Source of the DNA: Sclerurus mexicanus
Lineage: Eukaryota > Chordata > Aves > Passeriformes > Furnariidae
Direction: 5' to 3'
NCBI GenBank assembly: GCA_013396755.1
Contig: VWZF01003842.1
Coordinates: 2,519,442-2,583,441, forward strand
Length of the DNA stretch: 64,000 bases
The notes below the pieces were generated by a model. The model saw only the letters and a list, made by a program, of their open reading frames with translations. It was not told the DNA's origin and searched no databases. A program made the position numbers and the translations under genes. Shown piece by piece: positions 12,116 to 23,010 of the stretch (the stretch's first letter is position 1; each line of letters starts with the position of its first letter).

Positions 12116-15100
12116 TTCAAGAGTCTCTCAGGACAGGAGATGCAAGGACCCACTTGCCTGATAGACACCTTTGGGGTAGGCAGGAAAGAGAAAGGTAAAA
12201 TGATGCAGTGAAATCAAAACACCTCACTGTAGTATTCGTGTTAGTTGTGGTCATCAGGCTACTGTCTCTTCTGAGGTGCCTTCCTATTATTTTGATTTGT
12301 AATTTGATTTGGGAGAGTGTCTGAGTAAGAACTTTGTACTGATCCAGGAGCTGCCTTCATTCATTGTAATAGTACCCACGAGATGTAGCTGAGTCACCAA
12401 GCTGGGTTATTTTTTCTAATGTACATCTGTGTTTTATTTAATTATAAAGTCCAGATCCTCCTGCTTTCTGTTACAGGCTTTTTATCTTACTCTGTTCATG
12501 TCAAAATCAATTTGTAGTTCTGTGGTGTACATATGAAATTAGTTTTAATTTGCTATGTGTTTCCAAGGGTGACTGACATTTAATATTTTCTTCTGAGGGT
12601 CTCATTAGTACACTGTACCCATAATCTATTCTATGGGTGTAATGACAGAGGGTAAGTGAGCTATTGAACAGCATCCATCTGTTCACTTAGTGAATGGCCA
12701 GAGGGAAATACACAGGGAAAATAGATGGATAATTGTTAGCATTTCTCTATTTTGCAGCTTAGAAAAGTCACATGGTGTGCTGTGGGCTTCAAGGATTTTG
12801 GCTCTCCATGACCCAGAGGGTGCTTCTTAGCAGTACTTTGTACATGCCAAGTGATGAAGAAGTTATGGCAAAACCTTTAGAGGCAGAAATGATTTTCAAG
12901 CACAAGAGCCCTTGCTGCACAGTGAAAAAAGCAATGCCTTTTATGTTCCTAACGTCTATATAGAGAAGCAAGTTAAGTTTAATCTGGTAACTGTGAGCCC
13001 GCTTTTATCTTGTCCATACGTATGTGGGTGCATACCACTTACAGCCATTGGCTGGCTTTATTCTTGCTGTCCTACCAATGACTTTTCTCAGGGGTTTTGA
13101 AGGACCTGTATGGTTAAAATCTTGTGTCAACAGAAACTACAGAAGAAAGAGTAGTTTTTCTTTTGTTTTTCACATGGTCTCTGAAGAAGCTGTCTGCTTT
13201 GTCTCTAGGCTTTAATGAGCTTGGAGGAAGGGTGGGAGGATAATAAAATAAAAAGTAATGCCCAGAAGGCAGGGAAAAAGGAAAGAGAGCGGCACGCAGG
13301 AGAAGAGGCAAGAGGTGGAAGAGTCAGTGAGAAAAAGGAGCATAGCAGCAGTAGTGTTACAGTGTAGCACAAATGAAAGGCAACTGGAAGTAGCATTTGT
13401 GCATACCATCAGAAATATTATTAACAAAGGTCTATAAAGGTTTTGAGAAAACTTACCCATCACTCTTCTCCTTGGCAACATCTTTGCCCATGTTCCTTGC
13501 CCATGTTCTCACCCTTCAAGAATAGTATGTATTTCCAGTGCGCTTTGAATTAATGAAAGAGAGATCTACTGTGGTGATTTGTGGAGAAAGCAAAAGTATT
13601 GTATTTGGTACTTAAGGAATTATGGAGGGGTTCGTATTTGCCTCCAGGTGATATGAAATTTTCCTCTATTTCTTGTTACCTGTAAGTAACAATATGGCAA
13701 CTTTCATTCGCAGTTTATAGGGTGTTTTGACTAAAAAATTGAAGTTGAGTGGTTTGAAAGAGGCTTGATACCTAAACTTTATTTAATCTGTTCAGGGAGG
13801 GGCTGCCACCTTCTTTTGTGTATTTAAATTATGCTGTACAGTGGTATCCCCACTAGTAACTTAGCACATTGTGTTAAACTGAGACCTTTTTCATTTTGTT
13901 AAAGCATCACTGGATCTGACTGTATACTTATTGAGTATTTTTCAGTAAGTTTTATTAATAAGCTGTATGGAGCAATTTGCCTTATAATTTTAGTGTCTGA
14001 AAAGTATTTCATTGAGACGTTTTGGAATTCTTTGCTTCTCAATGTAGTGACTAAATATTGTTTGATGATTTTTCCCTGGCAGAAAAATTTGTTTTGTATT
14101 AGTCATATTTTTATTAAAAATAGACTATTTTGATTGTTTTTATCTGGCAAATTAATTTCTGTTCACTAGAAGAATAGTGATTTTTCTATTAAATACAAAG
14201 ATATAATGGATTAGGAAAAGGCTTTCCTTGTGTCAACATAAATACTTTATATTGGGATTGTTTTCAATAATGGATCTTTTAACTGGAGTAGTCAGTGCAA
14301 TCATCATAAATACTGAAAAAAAATATATACTGAAAAAGAAGCAAAGAAAAATTCAATTAAGTGATTATGAGATAACACAAATCTGTGTGAAAGTAGGTAA
14401 AGAGAATGATGACTTATAAAGCAAAGTATTTCAAATCTCTATCCTGGTGAATTCTTGAGATTAGTTATTTCAGGATATTGACTTCTGTCACACTGTGGCA
14501 TAATTCACATGATTTGTCTTGGTGATTTTGGTTTTGTGTGTTTCTTCAGGTGAAACAACAAAAAAAACCCAACAACCAACATGCAGGGTTTTTTTCCCTC
14601 TGACCTTTTGTTAGATTCATCCTAAAAATCTGTTGTGCTGTTCATATCGTTCTCCACCTCTGTCTGATAAAATTCCCCTGTCTCACTCATTATTGCTGAG
14701 GTGCCTGTCATGGTGATGCAAGAGCAGGACAGCTGGTAAGGGCAGAAGAAAGAGCAGATTGTACTGTAAGATTGCACAGTTATTTATGCCAGGGCAAAGG
14801 ACAAGCAGAGCATTGCTTACCAGAGCAACTGCTCTTATCTAGACGTTTTATAGTGCTTTTGAAGTTGCATCTGCTGTTTGTGTGTCGTCACAGAGCCTTT
14901 GACTTTCATCAGTCTGTGTGACCTGTGGTAGTGCAAGCTTTTCTCATTTGCACAAATGTTACTCTGCACTGCAGAGGGGTTGCCTCGATTTCCCTTACAT
15001 TTGATCCTGCTATGAATTCTTGCTTTTGCCATGTGCTTTTTCCATGTCCTTTTTATAGAAAACTCTTTAAGTAATTTTTTTGGTTTTGTTTTGTTTTATC

Positions 15101-16667
15101 CTGAATTCATGTGGAGCTTGTACTTTAAAAAATTGTGACATTATATTTAGATACATGCATTCACTTACATATTCTATAGAAAAAGTATTTAGATATGTAG
15201 TAAATAACTGCTAATAATTGCATGCAATATTTATCCTCATTTTTTTAATAACATTATATTAATTACCTGGTTGTAGCAAGCCATTACTTTTATCCATGTA
15301 AATCTTAAAACAAACAAACCCAAAAAACCTCCCCCATCCTTTCATCAGAAAATTTTTATTCTTGCCATAAATACAAGCATATTGTTATTAACTTTCTCCA
15401 GTATTTCTCCAATATTCTGCTCCATTTGTATAGATACTAGTTTTACTTTATATGTAAATATAAGGTTTATATTTTTATGATATGAATATATAGTATAGCT
15501 TTATACTTTTAATACAATTTAGATTGTTTTATATATATATAACTTATATTCTTTATATTACAAGGATAGCGTATGTCTTTATGTTAAGAAGTGACTTTGT
15601 TTTAGGAGCTTATTAAAATGAGAGTGAAAGAACAATTAAAAGTATGTGTTTTTTATTCGTCTTCAGTTGCCTGCAAAAAAAAAAAAAGTAAGGACTTAGG
15701 TCTCGTTCTTTTCTCAGCTTAAATATTAGGCTAGGCTTTTTGAAACTTGCTAATCAGTCACACCCAGCTCCTCTCATGCCCCATACAAAAAATCATATGG
15801 AGGTATAAGGTTCAGTATGATATTAGAATCATCTTTCTATATGAGAAATTGCATCACTGAAGATGGTTTTATTGCATGTGGGAATTGGCCATCTTTATAT
15901 GTAGCTACCCGTCTTTCTATTAATGACCTGTGAAAACAGAAAAGAAAAATGACAAAAATATATTCTTGAGATTCAGAAGTTAAAATTTCCCTTTTGTAGT
16001 AAGTCTATTAGAATGTGTTCTCTCTCAAAAACAAAAAATGCCAGTGTTTGCATCAGCTTATTTTCCTTTTAGTCTAACGGCTCTTCTAAATTATTCTCCC
16101 AAATGGCCTAACCATTTGGAAAAACATGTGAAGGGATGAGAGGATTGAAAGGAAAGGTGTATCTTCAACGTTTGCTTTTCATATCAATGAGTGAAATATG
16201 GGGGACAATATATCAGCTACAGAAGAGTGTGCTTTAGCTTTTATGCTGCTAAACCTCTCCCATGCCTGATGTGACTTTAATATAGTTTGGTCACTTTTCC
16301 CTGGACTTCCTGGCCTGAAGCAAGGCTCCTCACTGCATTTTAGCCTATCACAGCAATTATATCACTTCAGAGCTCAGCTAAGCTTGTCAAGCTTGTCTAC
16401 TCAGGTTAGGCAGAAGACAAGACGAGACAGGAGAGGGGAAAATATGGGAATAAGGATCAAGTGCTGCATGAACAGAAAAAAAAAAAGCACTGAGATTTAA
16501 GACTCTTTAAACATATGTTTAACATTCGCTCACATTGAATATATTAAGCATTGGCGTCCTGACAAGTGTTTTTATAGGCACCTTCTTTGGACTCCAGAGT
16601 CAATTTGATCTTGCAAATTCAGTGGAACTTGCCACTTTCAAAATTAGTGGTGCTGCTGGACACGGGT
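12116..16667. other. Long AT-rich non-coding stretch
   Basis: No gene is recognised. It includes a purine-rich tract (13215-13345), A/C tracts (14559-14583, 15309-15336), a T/G tract near 15078-15098, a short (TA)n at 15529-15541 and a 9-base tandem repeat aagcttgtc x2 near 16381-16398. Several open frames of 60-90 codons overlap on opposite strands and look like chance. Confidence 0.45.
13215..13345 (+). repeat. Purine-rich strand-asymmetric tract
   Basis: About 130 bases are dominated by A and G on the plus strand (gaggaagggtgggagg, gagaagaggcaagagg, gagaaaaaggagc). Such tracts can form triplexes if mirror-symmetric, but symmetry here is weak. Three overlapping minus-strand open frames (13114-13481) are a by-product of the pyrimidine-rich complement and read as Leu/Ser/Phe-rich. 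Confidence 0.4.
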
Positions 16668-17232
16668 CCACAGTGTGCACTTGGATCCCAGAGAGCCAAG
16701 CATACCCTGGGCTGCATCAAAAGCAGTATGGCCAGCAGGTGAAAGGAAGCAATTCTTCCCCACTACTCTGCTCTTGTGAGACCCCACCTGCAGTGCTGCA
16801 TCCAACTCTGAGGTTGCCAGCACAGGACATTGAACTGTTGGACTGAGTCCAGAGGAGGGCCACCAAATTGATTAGAGGAATAGAGCAAGTCTTCTACGAG
16901 CAAAGTCTGAGATACTTGAGATTGTTTAGCCTGAAAGATGGGGTGACCTAATTGCAGCCTTCCAGAACCTCAGGGGAGCCTGCAAGAAATCTGATAGGAG
17001 ACTTCTTACAAGGGCATGTAGTGACAGGACAAGGGGAATTGGCTTTCAACAGAAAGAGGGTAGGTTTGGATAAGATAGCAGAAAGTAATTCTTTACTGTG
17101 AGGATGATGAGGCACTGGAACAGGTTGCCCAAAGGACTGGAGAGGCACCATTCCTGGAAGTGCTCAAGGCTGGCTTGAATAAAGCTCTGAGCAACCTGAT
17201 CTAGTGGAAGATGTCCCTGCTTAGGTGCATGA
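16668..17232 (+). repeat. CR1 LINE, sense, with its 3' terminus missing
   Basis: Clear CR1 phrases run in order: ccctgggctgcatcaaaagc (about 16705), gagaccccacctgcagtgct, agtccagaggagggccacca, gtagtgacaggacaagggg, gtgaggatgatgaggcactg, aggttgcccaaagg, and gatctagtggaagatgtccc (about 17200). The copy stops after tccctgcttagg and lacks the ggaactagatgatc part and the attctatgattctatg end. Loss of the 3' end is unusual because LINE truncation normally removes the 5' side, so a deletion or a second event at the right edge is likely. It is coding-dead. Confidence 0.92.
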
Positions 17233-18059
17233 CCATTTTTTGGCCAAAGAATGCACACCACTAAAAGAAAGATATGGAGATTCTGTCCTTTTAGTTTAAA
17301 ATATTACCTTCAGTTTTTTCTTCCAAGTTATAGAAAGAAGTAAAGAAGGCTTAGAATGTAAATGTGCTGTCTTCCCCAAAAGGAAATCCTGTTTTAGTCG
17401 AACTATCTTCAGTTGAAGTGAATATTGTTCCTTTCTCGTTTCTAAAGTAGCTTTCAGTGGGGAAATTTATACAAATATAGATTATTCTTACATAACAGCA
17501 AGGAGTTTGACATTGCAATTCTGCAGAGTCAAAAGCAGATACTAAATGTCACACAGCTTTAGTAAACGTCTACTGTGACTACACATACAGATATCTTGTT
17601 TACGTTTTCCTACAGAAGAATAGTTCTAGGAGTAAGGTGGTTGACAGAAATGAGCTGTGTCCTTTCGGTGGCTGTTGGACTACTGAGAGTTTTAGTTTAT
17701 TTCAATAGTGCAACCTTGGAGCAAATCTCATCTGCGGTTTTGTGAATGTTGCAAAGCCACCTTGATGCATGCAAAATAGACACGCGATGAAACTAAACTG
17801 GAAGAAAATTGCAGTTTAGAAGCCAAAATTATAAGTAAAAGACTTTGAAATTCTATATATTTCATGTGTTTTAATTCACTGTAACCTCTTTCTCAAAATG
17901 CTTCACTTGTGGCTTTGAATCTCTCCACTGAGCGATGAAGCAGAAAACACTTGGTATGCATCTGCAGTATTTAATTTGGGACTGAAATAAGTTCAAAACC
18001 AAATGCTTTTTAGTATTTCTAGGTGATTACCAGCATATGAAATAGAGATTAAAAAACTG
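17233..18059. other. Non-coding stretch
   Basis: AT-rich sequence following the 3'-truncated CR1. No repeat, gene or strong regulatory pattern was recognised. Confidence 0.45.
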
Positions 18060-18193
18060 AAACAGACCAAAAAAAACCCAACCAACCAAACAAAAAAAAA
18101 CCAAAACCAAACAAACATTAGTATTAATCTATGCTTCTTTACCTCTGGTTTGTGCTTTGTTGGTTTTTTGTTGTTTTTTTTTTTTTTTAAATA
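18060..18193. repeat. A/C-rich tract facing a T/G-rich tract (imperfect inverted repeat)
   Basis: Bases 18068-18118 are almost only A and C (ccaaccaaccaaacaaaa type). Bases 18151-18189 are almost only T and G (gttggttttttgttg followed by a long T run). The two arms are imperfectly complementary around a roughly 35-base spacer and could fold into a large hairpin. A minus-strand open frame (17993-18259), poly-Phe/Trp/Lys in character, spans it and is a composition artefact. Confidence 0.6.
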
Positions 18194-18655
18194 ATGCTCT
18201 ACAATACTTTTTTTTATGCTAATGTAGTAGGAAGCAGAATTTTCTTTTTCTATTTCCAACTCTTTGATGAATGACTGTCAGAATTGATTTTGATATGGAA
18301 AACTGAAAGGCTCTTATGTTTTTTTTTTTTGATTGATGGATTAAGTTCGTATTAATATAAGGATATCCCATTATGAATCCTTTAACTTTGGAAATAATCT
18401 GAAACTATACAAATCTGTATGATTCCCAGTCTTTATTTTTGTGGCTTCAGAGAAGTGTTTTCTGGAAACAAACAAAAAATTATGAGACAATTTGAAATCT
18501 TAAATATTTTGTTATTCCCTTTATTCATTGTCATTGATTTGAAATTTTAGATTTATTTCTCTGAAAATTAATTGTAGAAGCAATTGTTTCAATCCCTGTT
18601 GTAAGAGAAAGAATTGTAATCAGTCTTGAAGCATCTCTGTCTACTTGGAGACAAC
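18194..18655. other. AT-rich non-coding stretch
   Basis: It contains a T10-type run at 18321-18330 and no recognised gene or interspersed repeat. Confidence 0.4.
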
Positions 18656-18744
18656 AAAACCTCTTATCTAAGTTCTGATATCTAGAAAATTAAAAACTAT
18701 AAAACCTCTTATTGGAGTTTTGATATATTTAGGATTATAAATAT
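18656..18744 (+). repeat. Diverged 45-bp tandem duplication
   Basis: The unit at 18656-18700 (aaaacctcttatctaagttc start) is followed directly by a second copy at 18701-18744 (aaaacctcttattggagttt start). Both then read tctgatat/ttgatat and an A/T-rich end. The match is strongest in the first half, so the duplication is old. Confidence 0.6.
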
Positions 18745-19362
18745 TTGTGGTTATATTTTGTGGCCTGTTTATCAGCATTTACTAAGGATGCATTATTGGG
18801 ATACAACTCTACACTCTGGGCTTAATTTTCAGGCTACAGATTTGAAATGCAGAAAGGTAAATCCTGCAGTGTTTAAATCTATTAAATGTAAAAAGAACTT
18901 CACAGAGGGGATGAAATTCAGGAAATCACTTGCTTCTATGATCTACATTTTCCTTTATTTGGAAAAAATACTATGTATTTAGGAAAGAAAGAAAGAAATC
19001 AAAATACTTGAAGAATCTATGTAGAGGCTATGGCAACATTTTTATTTTTTCTCTTTTTTAATGAAAAGGATACTGAGTAAGCAGGAGAGTGAATATGGAG
19101 CATAAGATAATCTGGTGCTTTCTGTTTTTCAAAAATTTAGTTGGAATAATGTGTATCTCACCCCTGAGCACTGACTGGAACATACATCTGTTTAAACATT
19201 GTCTTAAGGGTTACCTTACTTACATTACAGACCAAAGACAAAATTCTCTGTCTGGTATTTTTGCAGAATAATTGTAAACAGGGGCAGAGAGAATATATGT
19301 GGTTCTGCTTATCAGTTCTGACCTTTCTAAAAATTTTAGCACTGATGAAATTTCCCAAAAAG
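18745..19362. other. Non-coding stretch
   Basis: AT-rich, with a 60-75 codon open frame or two and a (gaaa)n-like run near 18981-18997. Nothing recognised. Confidence 0.4.
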
Positions 19363-19418
19363 CATTTATATGAACTAATTAGGTGACATTTATATGAACT
19401 GAAGGTGACATTTAGATA
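19363..19418 (+). repeat. Short tandem repeat, unit 22-24 bp, about 2.4 copies
   Basis: catttatatgaact followed by aattaggtga (19363-19386) recurs as catttatatgaact followed by gaaggtga (19387-19408). A third partial unit begins cattta at 19409. Unit length differs by 2 bp between copies. Confidence 0.65.
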
Positions 19419-19547
19419 TGTCATGATAAAAGATACTTCCAGAACTTTCTTAATTTATGTTGCAAACCTGTTAGTATTTTCATTTGTGTCTCTATAGCTA
19501 GTGTGGGAAGATCCTGAAATAGGTTCCAGTTTGTGTTAGGTTGAGAT

Positions 19548-19550
<3 letters not shown>

Positions 19551-19602
<52 letters not shown>
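19551..19602 (+). repeat. (GATA)13 microsatellite
   Basis: Thirteen uninterrupted GATA units, flanked by ata on the left and tatc on the right. It is the longest perfect microsatellite of the window and likely polymorphic. No gene is adjacent. Confidence 0.97.
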
Positions 19603-22515
19603 TATCAGTGGGCTTCCTCAGAATTTACATTGGTCTGACATTATCCAGGCCAAATTTCAGTCTTGAAAAGATCCCAGGCAAGACTCCAAACTCTTCCCTT
19701 TGAACTCTTGAGATGATGTAAACTCACTGAGTTCCCTGAAGTTGACGTGAATTTATTTTCCCTCTTTTTGCCTTCTGAGTGAGGATTTTTTTAATATGTA
19801 AGTGTGTATGTCATATCTAGCTGTTAGGTGTAAGTATACAACATATACTGCAGAGCCTTTCATGTTAATTCAATGTAGTCAGTAGTGGGTGTGACAACGA
19901 GGTGCCATTGATGTAAAGAGATCAAAAAATAAACAGTACTGACTCACCCGTCAGTCATTCCTTTGCTCTGGTGTGGCAGCAGCAGAAATGGCATCTTGGG
20001 GCTCCTCACTTGCTGTTTCTTACCCAACACCCTCTGTACCCCACTGGCTCACTGCAGGGGCTCCTACCGGCTTTGCTAAAATTGGGCTGAACATAAAACA
20101 CAGTTTGGCTAAGTTTTATTAGAGTGCATTTTCTGGCCAGTGGTAATAACACTAAAGTGAGTGAAAATGGGAGAAAAGAGGACAGGATAAAGTACGTGTA
20201 AATCATACCATAAGCAAAGATCACCTGTCATTCTCAAGCAGTTTATTCTGTTTTGGAAAAGCAATGCCAAAATTAAAGATGACAGATGATGACAACTGAT
20301 TTATACTGTTACTTTTATGATATCTTTATGTCCTATGTGTGTACTTATAAGAAGAGATATGAAATATATGAATTCTTTTCTTTGGTTCATCCAAAGTTCA
20401 GAAAGATAGAAAGAGCTGTCACTTCAAAGAAATACTTCTGTCCAGAGATACACTGAGAACACAGTGCTCTGTCAAGGATCCTATCAAGGGAGTAATCCCA
20501 CATATTTGTCCGTGTATCTCAAGTATTTTCAAATATACAATTGATTTTTGTAGCAATTCCCAAAACTTGCAGCTTTTCTGATGTTGTCTGGCTTTCCTCT
20601 TGTGTAACCAAACCAGAGCAGTGGGGGGACATGGAGGGAGGGCACAGAGGGACTAGTGACAGCCCAGGGGTAATTGATCGGTTGCCGTCTTTAGTAGTTT
20701 GGGGAAGGATGTAAGCAGCATAACAACCTCAAGGAGGGAATGAAAGCTCTTACAGCTTCAGGTTCTTTCCCAGCTCTAACAAAATGGAAAATTGGTTCTA
20801 GGGAGCATTTTAAATAGAAATGATTTTTGCATAACTCTGTTTTGCTGAGATTACTGTTAGGAAATTCTCATGTCTTGGAGTGTTCTCATGACTAAGAGAA
20901 ACTTGCATATTGTCAGAGATATGTAACCTTGAAGTTCAATTACACATGAAGAAATATTAGAGCAGCAGTAAGAGCTTGAAATATAACCATCACTACATAG
21001 AAAGTCACAGATAAGTGTGAAGAATAGAGTTGGGAAATTCTTTACCCATACAGAAATGTCTAAATTATGAGGTGTTTTCAAACAAAGCCTTCTATTTCTA
21101 TTAAATATGAGAATTCCATTGTCTGTCTGGTTTTAAGGCATCATTCTCTGTCACCTCTTGCTTAGGGCCCTCTCTCCCCACATCTTCCTGCCAGCAGATT
21201 GAAAGTGGACACTGTTCAGATTGGTTTGAGTTTGAGTTTTTGTTTTTTCCTTACAGGGAATTTCTCTCCCATTATCCACTGTTGGCACAGCCAACATACA
21301 ACCAGTCAAGATGGCAAAAACAATAAAAAAAAAGGCTTAGCTATTCTCCAAATCTTTATCTAATTGAAATGATACATGGCACAACTTAAATTTCACTAAC
21401 ATAGCTGCAGTCAAAGATGTTTTGCTAAGCGTGGCTGACACGCAAAATTTTAACCAACTAGATTTTATTTTGTTTGTCAGAAATGTGTGTCTTGCTTCAG
21501 CAAAAGACTCAAAGGATTTTGCCAAGATGTAGCCATGTGACTAAATGTAGTTCTCTGTTTAATACCTAGGCAGCTTTCCGTGCCTTTTTGTTTTGTTTTC
21601 AATCTACATTCAGCTTGTGTAGTCTTGCCAACACAGAAGTCACCAGCAACTCCGAATGCCCAAATTTTAATGTAGTTGAAGTGCAAAATAGCTGTTAATC
21701 ATGACTTCCTGATTTGAGGAATTTAGCATATTTTTTTAATGATCTGTGCTAATTTACTGAGTTTGCAACTTAATATGTTTCATTTTGCAAAACCTTAGAG
21801 AGGACAGTAAAGTTAACTGGAACTGTGTTAGATTTTCATGCATACTCCTTTATAAAAAATGTGTCAGAAATGAGAATGAATATTTTTCTTATTACAAAAA
21901 AGTTTCTGTGATCTGACATTCTTCTGACCAACAATCATTATGAAGTGTACGATTATGTTGGTAATATATATTTTACAGTTTGAGCTAAATGAGGTTGAGA
22001 TCATCATTGAATGCAACAAAAATCAGTGAAGTACTGAATTTTAATTAGATTTTTGTATAAAATAAACTTCAGTAGAACAAGAGGAAATTACTGAACTGCA
22101 ATTTTTTGTAACTGTTAAAAGTTATTAAAGATAGGTATTTAGAAAGCATTCTATTTCTTAGGTAATGTATGCTAATTAATTTGCTATTTGAAGGTAATAC
22201 TGCATTAATAAATACTTATATCTAGTACAATTTGATAGATTAAAATTGCTTTAGCAACTGTGCTGCTTGTGAAAATATAAACCAAGCCATGTAGTTGATG
22301 TTTTTAAAAGCTTAATCCAGAGGCATATAGAAGATTTGTTGGAACACTGAGGGGACGTACATAAGTACTTTACATCCACAGTTATGGTCAGAAGCAGCCA
22401 AGAACCAATTCATCTCTTAAACAAGCTTTTGACTTGCTCTGATTTATTCCGGCTGATGTAACACTTACACTAGTTTCAAGTACAGAGAGTAAGATACAGG
22501 ACTTGAGCCCATATA
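19603..22515. other. Non-coding stretch
   Basis: No gene or repeat family is recognised. A G-rich patch lies at 20619-20672. Minus-strand open frames at 20006-20224, 20857-21081 and 21337-21686 are 60-75 codons long and carry no known motif. Confidence 0.45.
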
Positions 22516-22893
22516 TTGAGGGAGCTGGAGTTGTTTAACTTGGAGAAAAGGAGGCTCAGGGATGACCTCATCATTCTATACAACTACCTGAAAGGAAGTT
22601 GTAGTGAGGTGGGAGTTGGCCTCTCCTCCCATCGTTTTCCCCTAGCAACAAGATAAGAGGGCATAGTCTCAAGCTGTGGCAGGGGAGGTTCAGGTTGGAC
22701 ATCAGAAGGAATTTCTTAACAGAGAGAGTTGTTAAACATTGGAATGGGCTGCCCAGGGAGGTGGTGGAATTGCCATCCCTGGAGGTGTTCAAGAAATGAC
22801 TGGACATGGCACTTAGTGGTGTAGTTGACAGGGTCAGTTAGAGGTTGTACTGGATGATATTAGAGGTCTTTTCCAACTTAAGTGGTTCTGTGA
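22516..22893 (+). repeat. CR1 LINE, sense, 3' end complete
   Basis: It starts at tgagggagctggagttgttt and runs through gagaaaaggaggctcaggga, ctacctgaaaggaagttgta, ggcaggggaggttcaggttg, gggctgcccagggaggtggt and ccatccctggaggtgttcaa. It closes with tagaggtcttttccaactta and ggttctgtga. At about 380 bp it is 5'-truncated. The ttagaggtcttttccaac type end marks a CR1 subfamily different from that at 58437. Confidence 0.95.
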
Positions 22894-22961
22894 CTAGAAA
22901 TTTCTCAACCAGCCAATAAGGCAAGTCATGGAAGATTTCTGCTGGGAAAGGGAGGGATTGA

Positions 22962-23010
22962 GGGGGGGGGGGGGGGGGGGGGGGGGAAAAAGTGGGAGNG
23001 GGGGGGGGGG
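22962..23010 (+). repeat. Long G tract interrupted by an unresolved base
   Basis: G25 at 22962-22986 is followed by aaaaagtgggag, then N at 22999 and G11 at 23000-23010. It lies about 70 bases past the end of the CR1. The N is the only ambiguous base in the window. Length here is unreliable, since homopolymer G of this size is hard to sequence. The tract could form a G-quadruplex. The minus-strand open frame crossing it (22838-23251) contains poly-Pro and an X and is an artefact. Confidence 0.95.
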
